Shown here piece by piece: positions 16,846 through 26,349 of a DNA stretch of 64,000 nucleotides. Position 1 is the first letter of the stretch, and every line of letters begins with the position of its first letter. This DNA is from Primorskyibacter flagellatus (GTDB lineage: Bacteria > Pseudomonadota > Alphaproteobacteria > Rhodobacterales > Rhodobacteraceae). The position numbers and the translations under genes are program-made. The notes beneath the pieces are model-generated. The model was not told the origin of the DNA. It ran no database searches and saw nothing but the letters and a program-made list of their open reading frames with translations. The stretch spans positions 20,093-84,092 of the forward strand of contig NZ_FWYD01000015.1 in assembly GCF_900176485.1 (NCBI RefSeq), in the 5' to 3' direction.

Positions 16846-18022
16846 TCCGACCCCATGTGTTCTGGATGATTTCAGCGATCTCATCGTTCACTGCGTTCAT
16901 GGATTCGATCGCACGATCAAACGTCTGACGCGTGAAGTCCTTTTTGTCAGCTTCGTAGAGCGTTTGCTTGGTCAAGCCGGCATCAGATATTGCGGTCGAT
17001 TCAACCATGTGATTGGTCAGGACCGACCTCCCAAACAGCCCGCGAATGAAGGCGATGACTTCGGTTTGTGGCGCGTCGCCGACTTTGTATCGCGTTGGCA
17101 AGAAGCGCAGCCAATCGAAGCGCAGATTTGCGCCTGCATCCCTGATCACTCCCAGGAGATCCGCAGTCATTCGCAGGAATTGAGACATCGACATGAGGTC
17201 AAGCATCTGCGGGTGAACCGTCACGAGGACACCCGAGGACGCAGAAAGTGCTGACATCGTCAAGAAACCAAGCTGCGGCGGGCAGTCGATCACAACAACG
17301 TCGTAGTTTGCTTCAACACTATCGAGTGCGTCATGAACTCTCGCGAAGAACGCCTTCGCTCCGCCTCGCTGGATAGCAGCAGGCGTCTCGTGCTCGAACT
17401 CCATGAGTTCAAGGTTGCCCGGGATAAGATCAAGGCCGCGGATGTAAGTCTTGCGGATCACTTCGGCGATCGGAACCGGATCGTCGTAGCGAACGGCATC
17501 ATAGAGGGTTCCGCCCTCCATAAGGTCGAGTTCTGGCTGGATTCCATGAAGAGCCGAAAGAGATGCTTGGGGGTCGAGATCGATCGCAAGAACCCTGTAC
17601 CCCTTTAGCGCCAAGCGCTGAGCGAGGTGAGCAGACGTCGTCGTTTTGCCGGAGCCGCCCTTGAAGTTCACCACTGATATGACTTGAAGCTCGTCACCGT
17701 CGCGACGCCCAGGCACGTAAGTTCCAGACTTTTTTGCATTTCCTTCAAGCGTCTGCCGGATTTCCCAGATATCGTCGAGCGTATAGCGGCGATGACTTCC
17801 CGCCGTCGTCTCGACGTCAACGATCTTTCCTTCTCGATGAAGCTTCCGAAGATAGGTATGGTCGACGCCAAGGAGCTCAGCAGCTTCGCCGCTGGTCAAA
17901 GTGCGCATCACCTTCTTTGCATCTGGTGGGAAGTGCGCAGCGCGCTGAGCATGCAGGTTCGACGCGAGAAGTTCCGCGTAGTGCCCGATGGCGATATCAA
18001 GATCCTGTTCTGCTTCGCTCAT
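16829..18022 (-). CDS. repA: plasmid partition ATPase RepA (ParA family)
   Basis: This 397-residue protein has an N-terminal helix-turn-helix (about residues 40-90, TLTSGEAAELLGVDHTYLRKL). The deviant Walker A is KGGSGKTT at 121-128, the switch AIDLDPQASL follows, and Walker B is VVVIDCPPQLGFL. Known of the family: RepA moves plasmid copies together with RepB and represses the operon promoter. It is the first gene of repABC. About 190 bases upstream are free of genes and must contain the operon promoter; I could not fix the -35/-10 with confidence. Confidence 0.94.
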   Translation of the reverse strand: MSEAEQDLDIAIGHYAELLASNLHAQRAAHFPPDAKKVMRTLTSGEAAELLGVDHTYLRKLHREGKIVDVETTAGSHRRYTLDDIWEIRQTLEGNAKKSGTYVPGRRDGDELQVISVVNFKGGSGKTTTSAHLAQRLALKGYRVLAIDLDPQASLSALHGIQPELDLMEGGTLYDAVRYDDPVPIAEVIRKTYIRGLDLIPGNLELMEFEHETPAAIQRGGAKAFFARVHDALDSVEANYDVVVIDCPPQLGFLTMSALSASSGVLVTVHPQMLDLMSMSQFLRMTADLLGVIRDAGANLRFDWLRFLPTRYKVGDAPQTEVIAFIRGLFGRSVLTNHMVESTAISDAGLTKQTLYEADKKDFTRQTFDRAIESMNAVNDEIAEIIQNTWGRNGKKA

Positions 18023-18214
18023 GTCTGCCCCGATCCGTGGGCGCGTTTTTTATGTGACCGCGCGTTATTTTTCGAGACTATTGCCCGACCAGCCAGATTC
18101 GTGCAAGCACTTTCTAGATATTGCGTCGTGCACCAAGTCCACCACAAGGGTAGCGTTCCATTACTCCGAGGCTGTGGTCGTGCGGGATCTCCTGCGCGGT
18201 GCGTGAACCGGGGC

Positions 18215-19126
18215 CTAAGCCCCGATCCTCTTGATGCGGATGCCGAGTTTGCGGGCCTTGTCGACGATATTCTCGGTGATGCCCGAACCGGGCGTGGCGA
18301 TCAGACCCTGGGGCATGGTCTCGAGCATCTTGTCGTTGCGCTTGAAGGGGGCAGCCTTGCCATGGCTCTTCCAGTCGGGTTTGAACGCCACCTGCGTGAC
18401 ACCACGGGTATCTGCCCAGCGGGCAGCGATCATCTCGGCACCTTTTGGTGTGCCGCCGTGTAAAAGAATCATGTCTGGGTATTTCGCATGGGTGGCATCG
18501 AGGACGGACCAGATCAGGTCGTAGGCGTGATAGTCCCCGCCCGAGAAGGCGATCCGCGTGCCTTCGGGGCAGTGAACCTCGGTCTCCTTGCGCCGCTTGG
18601 CCGAGAGATAGGCCCGGCTGTCCACCACGGCGGAGGTGAGACCGCGATGCGAGACCTTGGATCCGGTGCGGGGCAGCCAGGGTGAACCGGTGGCGGCCGA
18701 GAAGTGGTCCACGGCCAGATCGCGCATCTGCTCGAAAGCGTCGCGATGGTCCCAGAGCTTCAGCCCGATCATCTGGAGGCGCTCGAGTTCGACCGAGGCG
18801 ACCTCGGAGCCGTCCTGGATGGCCAGACTTTCCCGGACCTCGAATTCGTTGTCATCGAGGAGCTTCTGGATATGGGTGAGCCGGCGATGGAAGATCGAGG
18901 TCAGGGACCAGAGCATCTCTTCGAGATTGTCTTCCAACTGGCTTCCGGTGAGGAGGCCGATGGTGGTGTCAAAGAGCGTCGCCATGGCGAGTTCGACCTC
19001 GTCGGGCTGGGGCAGGGGGCGATGATCGGTCTCGCCGGGCCCGGGCGTTGCGACGTGAAGTGCGAGGTGGTCGAGGATGGCGGAGGTCACGCCGGTTTCC
19101 TCTTGGATGTCTGTCTGATGGGGCAT
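18215..19126 (-). CDS. DUF2493 (SLOG-like) domain protein
   Basis: This 303-residue protein has an N-terminal helical region and a C-terminal DUF2493 domain of the SLOG/YspA type: RIAFSGGDYHAYDLIWSVLDATHAKYPDMILLHGGTPKGAEMIAARWADTRG, then PGSGITENIVDKARKLGIRI. SLOG folds bind nucleotide-like ligands; the substrate here is unknown. Start ATG 19126 has AGAGGA nine bases upstream. The frame continues to 19420 but lacks a ribosome site there. It is the most downstream gene of a minus-strand block with the Toprim and helicase genes. Confidence 0.82.
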   Translation of the reverse strand: MPHQTDIQEETGVTSAILDHLALHVATPGPGETDHRPLPQPDEVELAMATLFDTTIGLLTGSQLEDNLEEMLWSLTSIFHRRLTHIQKLLDDNEFEVRESLAIQDGSEVASVELERLQMIGLKLWDHRDAFEQMRDLAVDHFSAATGSPWLPRTGSKVSHRGLTSAVVDSRAYLSAKRRKETEVHCPEGTRIAFSGGDYHAYDLIWSVLDATHAKYPDMILLHGGTPKGAEMIAARWADTRGVTQVAFKPDWKSHGKAAPFKRNDKMLETMPQGLIATPGSGITENIVDKARKLGIRIKRIGA

Positions 19127-19438
19127 TGTCTGGTTCCTCTGTTTGATCTGACCCGATTTGGATGGGGCGATAACAGGACCGGCGGCGACCGGGCCGCATC
19201 CGTCAGGATCGGAGCGCAGCGGAGAATGTGACCCGGACCGGAAAATTGTTCCCGCGAGGAATGGCCCGCCACGGTCATGTGGTGGGGCAGGGGAATTTTC
19301 CGGGTAGCGGGCGCATTGCTGCCCGGGCGAGGAGCACTCTGCTCCGACCCGCCGGTCCATCGCTCCCCTTGTCCAAACGGGATCAGATAGAACCGGCGAA
19401 ACCTTTGCCCGGTCAGGCATCCCCGGGGAGGTTGGCGG
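19127..19438. other. 312-bp spacer with a long stem-loop
   Basis: No gene is seen here. The only structure is the inverted repeat at 19238-19303, listed separately. The leader and promoter of the DUF2493 gene must be in this stretch. Confidence 0.5.
19238..19303. repeat. 66-bp interrupted inverted repeat
   Basis: The outer arms CCGGAAAATT (19238-19247) and AATTTTCCGG (19294-19303) match perfectly. Inner arms around GGCCCGCCAC and GTGGTGGGGC pair almost completely and leave a loop of about six bases (GGTCAT). There is no U tract on either side, so a simple terminator is unlikely. An attenuator, a protein-binding site or a DNA-processing site is possible. Confidence 0.6.
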
Positions 19439-20485
19439 TCACCCGTCCTCGATCTCCAGACCTTGTGCTTTCATGGCCTTTAGCAGAGAACGGCGCAGCG
19501 CATCTTTGCCAAATGCCCGCAGATCGTCGTTGAAATCGCCCATGTTTGGTACGAGATCACCACAGGTAATTCCAAGCGATTCCAGTTGGTTAAGCAATCT
19601 TATTGATGCGTCGCGTCCAGCTTCGTCATTGTCCCGCGCGATCCAGATACGCTTGATCCTCGGCGGCGGGATGAAGAGGCCGAGATGGGTGGCAGTGAGA
19701 CAGGAGGCGAGATCGAACTCGGGGAGAGCCGTGCCGACCGAGAGGGTGTTCTCGAGACCTTCACCGACGATGAGATCGCTGCGCGCCTTGCCGGACCAGA
19801 AGCGGATGGCATGGCCGTGCAGCTGTCCGAGGATCCGCTTCGGGCTCTCGATCTCGGCCAAACCGCCGGTGGACGGGTCGAGAAAAACCCTTGCGCATCC
19901 GGTGATCTGGCCGCGATTGTCGGTGATCTTTGCCAGTAGGGCAGGGGCCCGTTCCAGCAGATCGGGGTCGTCCTCGCCCTGCCGCAGGAAGACACGCGCG
20001 TGATAGCGCAGGGCCGGGCCGAGCCGTGTGATCCCGCGCCCCTGCAGATAGGTGGCGGCCAAGGTGCCAAACACCGGCTTGCCAGCAGCGAAAAGTTTGC
20101 GCGCCCGCGCGATGCGTTTGCTGGAGGCTGCATCCGGGCGCTCAGCCCTTTGGGTGTCTCGAGGTACGGCAGGGCAGGGGGCTTCGCCGAGGAAGGATCG
20201 AGCCTCCCTCAGGGTCTCCTTGAGCGTGACAGACCCAAGCCGTTCATGCAGCAGGTCGATCAGGTCGCCATATTCACCCGTCGCGAAATCTTGCCAGGAC
20301 CCGGCTTTACGACCAACCTGCGCCTGCAGACGGATGGCGAGGCTCTGGCCCTTTGCACCGGACGTGTCGCCGACCTGCCAATAATTACCCAGCTTGCGCC
20401 CCTCGGGGAAATACTGGCGGCAGAAACTCTCGGCATGGTCTGCCAGATCGGCCGAGAGGTCCGCGATACTGTGGCGCGCGCTCAT
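19439..20485 (-). CDS. Toprim-domain primase-like protein
   Basis: In this 348-residue protein, residues 1-100 resemble the DNA-binding part of plasmid primases (GSWQDFATGEYGDLIDLL). The Toprim core follows, with LIVGEGLENTLSVGTALPEFD (catalytic Glu in VGEG) and IWIARDNDEAGRDA (the DxD/DxN pair). A CHC2 zinc finger is not evident. It starts at ATG 20485, sharing ATGA with the stop of the helicase gene upstream, so translation is coupled. It probably primes or processes plasmid DNA during transfer or replication. Confidence 0.82.
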   Translation of the reverse strand: MSARHSIADLSADLADHAESFCRQYFPEGRKLGNYWQVGDTSGAKGQSLAIRLQAQVGRKAGSWQDFATGEYGDLIDLLHERLGSVTLKETLREARSFLGEAPCPAVPRDTQRAERPDAASSKRIARARKLFAAGKPVFGTLAATYLQGRGITRLGPALRYHARVFLRQGEDDPDLLERAPALLAKITDNRGQITGCARVFLDPSTGGLAEIESPKRILGQLHGHAIRFWSGKARSDLIVGEGLENTLSVGTALPEFDLASCLTATHLGLFIPPPRIKRIWIARDNDEAGRDASIRLLNQLESLGITCGDLVPNMGDFNDDLRAFGKDALRRSLLKAMKAQGLEIEDG

Positions 20486-23400
20486 GCGGCGGCCTCCGAT
20501 GTGCCGGCGCCAACTGGATGCTCGGCAAGGACCCGTGTCAGCACCTCGATGCCGTCGACCGGAATGAACACCCGCGTCTTCCACTGGATCACTTCCGTGA
20601 AACAGCCCATTGCCTTCAGTCCGGGCAGGGCCGCGCCTGAAGCACCTATCAGCTCAAGCCTCGGCTGCCCCATGACCAGCGACCGGCGCAGCTGATAGCC
20701 GCCGAGGAGGTTCAGCGTCGTCCTGGCTTCCATCACGGCGGCGAGCACTTCCCGCGGCGTCATCTCGATCTGGCAATCGAGACCAAGGCGTGCAAAGACA
20801 TTGAGAAGCTGCTCCTGGCTGACCAGTCGACCGATGGCGCGCTCCCCATCCTCGGTCTGAAGGCGGTAGATGCGCATGTTGTCAGCGGGAAGCCGATCCC
20901 AGATCGGCAGGAGAAGCCCGCAGATGAGCGTAATCTTTGAGGTGGTGAACTCCGGCACTGCCTCGACCTCGGCCTGCCAGAGCTGTTCGAATATCGCATC
21001 ATCGATCTCTTCCCAGTGCGACTTCGAGAACTCGGTCAGCGCGAGGATTTCTGTGGCCATCGGACGCAGAAGCTTCACCCGCAGGATCGGCACGCCGTCC
21101 TCGTCCATGAAGGCCGGCGCATTCACCATCAGCGCCGCGCGTTTGGAGGAGGTGTTCCAGCACAGCGTCGCGCCGTCCGTATTTGCGCAGATCGATTTGA
21201 TCCGGGGCAGGGTGAGCGGATCGTTGCGATCGGTACGCTCCACGGTCAGCGCAGTTGCCGTTGCGCCCGTAGCCCCGTGCTCGAAGATGACCTTGCGGTC
21301 GACGATTTCGAATTTCTCGGCCTTGAGCGTTTCGAGGCCGACATCGAGCGTGCCTGCCTGGCGCGCATCTTCGATGATGGCCGAGAGGAACCCGCCGAAG
21401 GCCTCGAAGATCGCGTCCTGCATGTCGATGCGGAGCGCGAGGCAACGATTCAGGAACTGCTGGATCGGCGGCAGGGTCTCTTTCATCGTGCCATCCGCTT
21501 CATCGAGCGTCAGCCCAGTCATCTCCTGGAATTTCGCATAGGAGCAGGCCTCGATCTTACCCGCACGCAGCTTGTAGAAGAACTGGCGCAGCGCAGCGCG
21601 TGCGTAGGGGCTCTCAAGGTTGTCCTCGGCACGGAACATGTTCTGACCGCCGGTCTCGCGCTGTCCCTTGGTGATGGCACCCAGCGTGTCGAGGCGGCGG
21701 GCGATGGTGGAGAGAAAGCGCTTCTCGCCCTTCACGTCTGTGGCGACGGGGCGAAAGAGTGGCGGCTGCGCCTGGTTCGTGCGGTTGGTCCTCCCGAGAC
21801 CCTGAATCGCATTGTCGGCCTTCCACCCGGGCTCCAGGAGGTAATGCACCCGAAGGCGCTGGTTCTTGGCCCCGAGATCGGCGTGGTAGCTGCGCCCGGT
21901 GCCACCCGCATCGGAGAAGATCAGGATGCGTTTTGCATCGTCCATGAAGGCCTGGGTTTCGCCGAGGTTGGAGGAGGCGGGGCGGTTCTCGACCTTGAGC
22001 CGCCCCTCACGCGTCTTGACGATGCGCCGCTTGCGCCCCGTGACCTCAGCCACTGCATCGCCTCCGAAATGCCAGAGGATCTGGTCGAGCGCGCCCTGCA
22101 CCGGGGCGAGGGCCCCAAGATGCTCGACAAGATCATCCCGCCGCCGCTCCGCCTCGCGGCAGATGATCGGGTTGCCATCGCAATCGAGGGCGGGGCGCGA
22201 GCGCAGATCGCCATTCTCGTCGGTGTAAGGCTCAAAAAGCTGCGTCGGGAAGCTGTGCATCAGGTAGTCCATGATGTTCTCCCTCGGCGTGAAATCGACC
22301 TGCAGATCGTCCCAGTCCGAGGAAGGGATCTCTTCAAGGCGGCGTTCCATCACCGCTTCGCTGGTCGAGACCACCTGAATCACGGCCGAGTGCCCTGCTG
22401 CAAGGTCCGCCTCGATGGCGCGGATCAGCGAGGGACATTTCATGGCGGTGATGAGATGGTTGAAGAAGCGCTGCTTGTTGCTCTCGAAGGCCGAACGCGC
22501 GGCGGATTTCGCTTGGGCGTTCAGCGTGCCGGTCTCAGAAGAAATACCCGAGGCCTGAAGCGCTGCCTCAAGGTTGTTGTGGATGATCTGGTAGGCATCG
22601 GCGTAGCTGTCGTATATGGCGACTTGAGCGGGGCTCAGCTCATGGACCAGCATCTCGTATTCGACCCCGGCATAGGAGAGGGACCGCGCCAGATAGAGCC
22701 CAAGCGCCTTCAGGTCGCGCGAGATCATCTCCATGGCCGCAATGCCCCCGGCCTCCATCGCGGCGACGAACTCGGCCCGCGTCACGAAGGGGAAATCGCC
22801 GGTGCCCCAGAGACCGAGGCGCGAAGCATAGGCAAGATTGCCGACGACTGTGGCACCGGTCGCCGAGACATAGAGAACCCGTGCATCGGGCGCGGCGTTC
22901 TGCAGCGCGAGGCCAGCGAGGCCCTGCTGGGACGCCTTCTTGTCGCCGCGGTCGGACTTTTCTCCGGCAGCATTCGCCATGGCATGGCTTTCATCAAAAG
23001 CAATGACCCCGTCGAACCCATCGCTGAGCCAGGACGTGACCTGATCGAGGCGGGAGGCTTTGCCCTCACGTTCAGCCGAGCGCAGCGTGGCGTAGGTGAC
23101 GAAGAGGATGCCCTCGGGCAGGCGGATGTCGCTGCCCTGGCGGAACTTCGAGAGCGGCACGATATCGCTTTCGCGTCCCCCGAGCGCTATCCAGTCGCGA
23201 CGCGCATCTTCGATGAGCTTGTCGCTCTTCGAGACCCAGACCGCCCGTCGGCGCCCTTTGAGCCAATTATCGAGGATGATACCGGCAACCTGTCGCCCTT
23301 TACCGCATCCCGTGCCATCACCCAGAAACCAGCCCTTGCGCAGGCGAAACGCGCCTTCGTCGCCCTCGGCCGCCGCCATCAACTGGCCTTCGATCTCGCC

Positions 23401-24879
23401 GCGCTTGAACCAGCCCTTGAGATGCGTCTCATGCGCGTTGCCCGCATAGATGACACTTTCCAGCTGCGGCGCAGAAAGAAGGCCGTCCTGAACGAGGTTC
23501 TTCGGCAGGATGGGACGATAGGTCGGCACGGGCGGCGGCACCGAGGCCATGGCGGTGGATTGCACCAGCGCGGTCGGATGTTCCGCCGCGCCATCGATCC
23601 TGATCGCCTGAAGGTCATAGGCCTCGTAGACCGTGTCCTGCAGCGTGCCGTCGGGTTGGCTCCAAGCCTTCGGCAGGTAGTCGATCGGGGCCGTCGTGAT
23701 ATCGTCAAACGGGTGCCTTGCGCGTTCTTCGGCGAGGGCACGGGTTTCCTTGCGCGCGGCATTGCGCAGGGCCTGCAGGTTGGTGCGGGTCGAAGCGGTC
23801 GGAGCCGACAGGGCCGTACTGGTGGGGCAGGGCGAGGGGCTGTGGCGCTGCGGGCAGTGGGTGAGCACTGCGTTGAGAAGGTCGGCGGTGGTCGCGCAGA
23901 TCGGATGGTAGACGGCCTCGCTTTCGACCGATGCGATCTCATCAGCGCCAGTCGCACGCTTGTCGATCACCGTCAGCCGTGTGTCGATCGTGGTGCCATG
24001 CCGCGCAAAGACCTTGCCGTCGATAGCGGCGGAAAATACCACATCGGCGCTTTGTGCGATCCGCTGAAACGTCGACTGAAAGGATTTCGTCGAGGGGCGG
24101 AAGCTCTCGCCGGTGATGACGACAAGCCGCCCACCCGGCGCGAGACGCGCTAGGGCGGACAGGACATGTTGGCTGGTGGCCTGCCGGAACCGGCCGTCGA
24201 CATGGTTGGCCGCAGAAAACGGTGGGTTCATCACGATGACCGAGGGCGTGATCGACCGATCCAGCCGGTCATCGATCGAGGCGGCATCGTGATCCGAGAC
24301 GACTGCACCGGGGAACAGATGTCCCAGCAGGGCGCGGCGGGTCTCGGCAAGCTCATTCAGCGCCAGGCGAGCGCCTGCAATCTTTGCGAAAATCGCCAGC
24401 AGGCCGGTACCGGCCGAAGGCTCGAGCACCAGGTCGTCGTCCCGAAAGCCCGCCGCCTGCGCAACGATGGCCGCGAGGGGCAGAGGGGTCGAGAATTGTT
24501 GCAGGCGGACACTGTCTTCAGAGCGCCGCGTGTGGGAGGGGGCCAGACCGGCGAGACGCTCGATCATGGTGAGAAATGCCCGCGGCGCGGATACCTGGCG
24601 CTGCATCAGCGCACCGTAGCGCGAAAGCATCAGGATCTGGGCGACCTCTGCGGCTTCGTAAGCATCCTTCCAGATCCAGGAGCCGCTGGTGTCGCTGGCA
24701 CCGAAGGCTTGCTCCATCGCAGTGCGAAGGGCGGCGGCGTCGATGGACCTGCCCGCCTCGAACAGGGGGACGAGGGCTTTCGCAACCTGCATCAGGTGTT
24801 GGGCGAAGCCCGGAGCCTCTGGCAGGGCAGGGGCGTCGGGCTCGGTTGCAAGTTGGACGGAATGGGGGTGAGCGTTCAT
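20482..24879 (-). CDS. DNA methyltransferase and strawberry-notch helicase fusion
   Basis: This is a 1465-residue two-part protein. Residues 130-310 form a SAM-dependent N6-adenine methyltransferase domain, with motif I VLEPSAGTG at 151-159 and catalytic NPPF at 218-221. Residues 455-1465 form the bacterial strawberry-notch (SNO) helicase region, with Walker A GDGTGCGKG at 520-528, DESH at 629-632 and a C-terminal helicase domain containing GLGRTNRTNQ. The same pairing is known in the phage P1 DarB antirestriction protein, so protection of entering DNA is a reasonable inference. ATG 24879 has GGAG upstream. The Toprim gene is coupled behind it. Confidence 0.88.
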   Translation of the reverse strand: MNAHPHSVQLATEPDAPALPEAPGFAQHLMQVAKALVPLFEAGRSIDAAALRTAMEQAFGASDTSGSWIWKDAYEAAEVAQILMLSRYGALMQRQVSAPRAFLTMIERLAGLAPSHTRRSEDSVRLQQFSTPLPLAAIVAQAAGFRDDDLVLEPSAGTGLLAIFAKIAGARLALNELAETRRALLGHLFPGAVVSDHDAASIDDRLDRSITPSVIVMNPPFSAANHVDGRFRQATSQHVLSALARLAPGGRLVVITGESFRPSTKSFQSTFQRIAQSADVVFSAAIDGKVFARHGTTIDTRLTVIDKRATGADEIASVESEAVYHPICATTADLLNAVLTHCPQRHSPSPCPTSTALSAPTASTRTNLQALRNAARKETRALAEERARHPFDDITTAPIDYLPKAWSQPDGTLQDTVYEAYDLQAIRIDGAAEHPTALVQSTAMASVPPPVPTYRPILPKNLVQDGLLSAPQLESVIYAGNAHETHLKGWFKRGEIEGQLMAAAEGDEGAFRLRKGWFLGDGTGCGKGRQVAGIILDNWLKGRRRAVWVSKSDKLIEDARRDWIALGGRESDIVPLSKFRQGSDIRLPEGILFVTYATLRSAEREGKASRLDQVTSWLSDGFDGVIAFDESHAMANAAGEKSDRGDKKASQQGLAGLALQNAAPDARVLYVSATGATVVGNLAYASRLGLWGTGDFPFVTRAEFVAAMEAGGIAAMEMISRDLKALGLYLARSLSYAGVEYEMLVHELSPAQVAIYDSYADAYQIIHNNLEAALQASGISSETGTLNAQAKSAARSAFESNKQRFFNHLITAMKCPSLIRAIEADLAAGHSAVIQVVSTSEAVMERRLEEIPSSDWDDLQVDFTPRENIMDYLMHSFPTQLFEPYTDENGDLRSRPALDCDGNPIICREAERRRDDLVEHLGALAPVQGALDQILWHFGGDAVAEVTGRKRRIVKTREGRLKVENRPASSNLGETQAFMDDAKRILIFSDAGGTGRSYHADLGAKNQRLRVHYLLEPGWKADNAIQGLGRTNRTNQAQPPLFRPVATDVKGEKRFLSTIARRLDTLGAITKGQRETGGQNMFRAEDNLESPYARAALRQFFYKLRAGKIEACSYAKFQEMTGLTLDEADGTMKETLPPIQQFLNRCLALRIDMQDAIFEAFGGFLSAIIEDARQAGTLDVGLETLKAEKFEIVDRKVIFEHGATGATATALTVERTDRNDPLTLPRIKSICANTDGATLCWNTSSKRAALMVNAPAFMDEDGVPILRVKLLRPMATEILALTEFSKSHWEEIDDAIFEQLWQAEVEAVPEFTTSKITLICGLLLPIWDRLPADNMRIYRLQTEDGERAIGRLVSQEQLLNVFARLGLDCQIEMTPREVLAAVMEARTTLNLLGGYQLRRSLVMGQPRLELIGASGAALPGLKAMGCFTEVIQWKTRVFIPVDGIEVLTRVLAEHPVGAGTSEAAA

Positions 24880-25005
24880 CGGCAATCTCCGGGGTTTAGG
24901 GTTGGCCCCAAGCCCCGCGCGCACTCTCTCACCCGGGAGGGGTCACCCCTCCTGCCCTGCCTCTCGCTCTTTCATGGCAAAGCCCCGGTGCGAATTCGCC
25001 CGTTA

Positions 25006-25305
25006 TCAGGACGACCGCAGATGCCTCGGCACGTCCATGGACTGATGCAAGACTCGGATCACGAAGATCCTGTCCGGGTCCACCTCGTAGAACACGAGGT
25101 GCCGGCCCGTGATCAGTTTACGCGCACCCTGCAAGAGATCGGAACAGTCAGACCCCATTTGCGGGTTGGCGATGAGACCCTTCAGGGCGCGATCGATATC
25201 ATCGAGATAGCGGTCCGCCTGCGCCTCGCCCCACTGTCGGTCTGTCTCGACCCAGATATCGACGAGGTCGGATTTTGCCGCCTGAGAGTGATGAATGTCA
25301 CGCAT
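25006..25305 (-). CDS. parE: RelE/ParE-family toxin
   Basis: This 99-residue protein matches ParE: IHHSQAAKSDLVDIWVETDRQWGEAQADRYLDDI at the start, then NPQMGSDCSDLLQGARKLITGRHLVFYEVDPDRIFVIRVLHQSMD. Known: ParE toxins poison DNA gyrase and stabilise plasmids by post-segregational killing. It overlaps the end of the antitoxin gene by eight bases. It looks intact and complete in length. Confidence 0.9.
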   Translation of the reverse strand: MRDIHHSQAAKSDLVDIWVETDRQWGEAQADRYLDDIDRALKGLIANPQMGSDCSDLLQGARKLITGRHLVFYEVDPDRIFVIRVLHQSMDVPRHLRSS

Positions 25306-25549
25306 CAGAAGCGCCAGAGCGGCTCCGCGCGTCGCGCTTGATCTCATCCATGTCAAGCGGACCGGCGTCACCGGATTGTTTGCCCTCCATCAGCGCAACG
25401 CGAAGCCGCGCCCGCTGACCTTCCTGCTCCTCCATCAGGCGCAGAGAGGCGCGGATCAACTCGCTGGTTGACCCGTAACGCCCCTCTTTAAGCATCAGGG
25501 CGATGAATTCGTCCCAATGGGGGCCAAGTGTGACGCTTGTGCTTGCCAT
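25298..25549 (-). CDS. parD: ParD-family antitoxin
   Basis: This 83-residue protein has a ribbon-helix-helix N-terminus (VTLGPHWDEFIALMLKEGRYGSTSELIRASLRLMEEQE) and an acidic tail that would wrap the toxin. ATG 25549 follows GGAGG at ideal distance. An inverted repeat 12 bases upstream of the start (25562-25590) is the likely site of autoregulation. Confidence 0.9.
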   Translation of the reverse strand: MASTSVTLGPHWDEFIALMLKEGRYGSTSELIRASLRLMEEQEGQRARLRVALMEGKQSGDAGPLDMDEIKRDARSRSGASDA

Positions 25550-25561
25550 GCTCACCTCCGT

Positions 25562-25590
25562 AATACGCATGAATAAGATATATGAGTATT
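25562..25590. promoter_or_regulatory. candidate parDE operator
   Basis: The arms AATACGCAT and ATGAGTATT match at eight of nine positions and flank an AT-rich 11-base centre. This is the expected place for ParD binding just upstream of the parDE ribosome site. It also overlaps AT-rich sequence that could be the promoter. Confidence 0.55.
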
Positions 25591-25599
25591 GCGGGCGTT

Positions 25600-26244
25600 T
25601 CAACTCGGGGGTGGGCTTGCGCCCTGTTCCGCAGCGGCGGGTCTTTGTACCTCTCGCAAAATCAGAGGATCTACAACCGCCCGCGCCTCGGACAGGCAGT
25701 CCAGATCATAGTGCTCGAAGAACCCCCAACAGGCGTCGATCTCTTCACCGTCACGCTCGACGACATAGCCATAAACCCGTCCGCCGAGGTAGGCATCGAA
25801 GGTGACGATCTCAGCGCGCAGAATGTCCTTGGCCTTTTCGCGCATCGCCTTGGTGACGCGCTTCGCGCCGAACTCCTTTCGAACCGTTTCGAGCGTTACG
25901 TATACAAAGCCAACTTGGCCGGAATCCCACGGACAATGGAACTCGATGGTGTTCATCGCGAGGCCGGAATGGTCGTAGAGGTACACGGGCAAGATGATTG
26001 CCTTGCGCTCGGCGCGCTCGCGGAGGCGATCCAGTGAAAGATCGCTCTGATCCGAGACGCCCGCAAGATCGCGCAGGAACGCCTCGGGGCAGTCGAACCG
26101 GTGGCTGTCCCCCAGCCGGTATCGGCGGTGCCAACAGATCAGCGCTCCGAGGTTGGACCACTCCCTTGGGTTCTCAGAATCGGGGTCGTGATAGATCTTG
26201 ATGACGTGGCCTTGGTAGGCCTCCTCGTAGACAGGGTCTTGCAT
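25600..26244 (-). CDS. uncharacterised plasmid protein
   Basis: This 214-residue protein has a mixed composition, with conserved-looking stretches WSNLGALICWHRRYRLGD near residues 29-46, ILPVYLYDHSGLAMNT near 84-99 and YGYVVERDGEEIDACWGFFEHY near 158-180. I do not recognise an enzymatic motif, and no function can be assigned. AAAGGA precedes ATG 26244. It lies upstream of parDE and is the most 3' member of a series of small minus-strand genes behind the ParB-like gene. Confidence 0.75.
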   Translation of the reverse strand: MQDPVYEEAYQGHVIKIYHDPDSENPREWSNLGALICWHRRYRLGDSHRFDCPEAFLRDLAGVSDQSDLSLDRLRERAERKAIILPVYLYDHSGLAMNTIEFHCPWDSGQVGFVYVTLETVRKEFGAKRVTKAMREKAKDILRAEIVTFDAYLGGRVYGYVVERDGEEIDACWGFFEHYDLDCLSEARAVVDPLILREVQRPAAAEQGASPPPS

Positions 26245-26270
26245 GTCGATATCCTTTCTTGAAACGCAAT

Positions 26271-26305
26271 CGACCCGCCAAGCCGGTTGTGGCGCAGGCG
26301 GGTCG
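26271..26305. repeat. intercistronic stem-loop (arm CGACCCGCC)
   Basis: The arms CGACCCGCC (26271-26279) and GGCGGGTCG (26297-26305) form a perfect 9-bp stem with a 17-base loop, between two small genes. Similar GC-rich stem-loops occur in the neighbouring intergenic gaps at 27651 and 28149. Confidence 0.6.
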
Positions 26306-26349
26306 AAGTGGATGGGATCCGGTGGTTGGTGAGTTTTCTGGCCGGCGGA

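Noticed and set aside
21016..24153. 1045-residue frame on the plus strand
   Set aside because: It is exactly antisense to the methyltransferase/SNO gene and has no motifs; long antisense frames are common in GC-rich genes.
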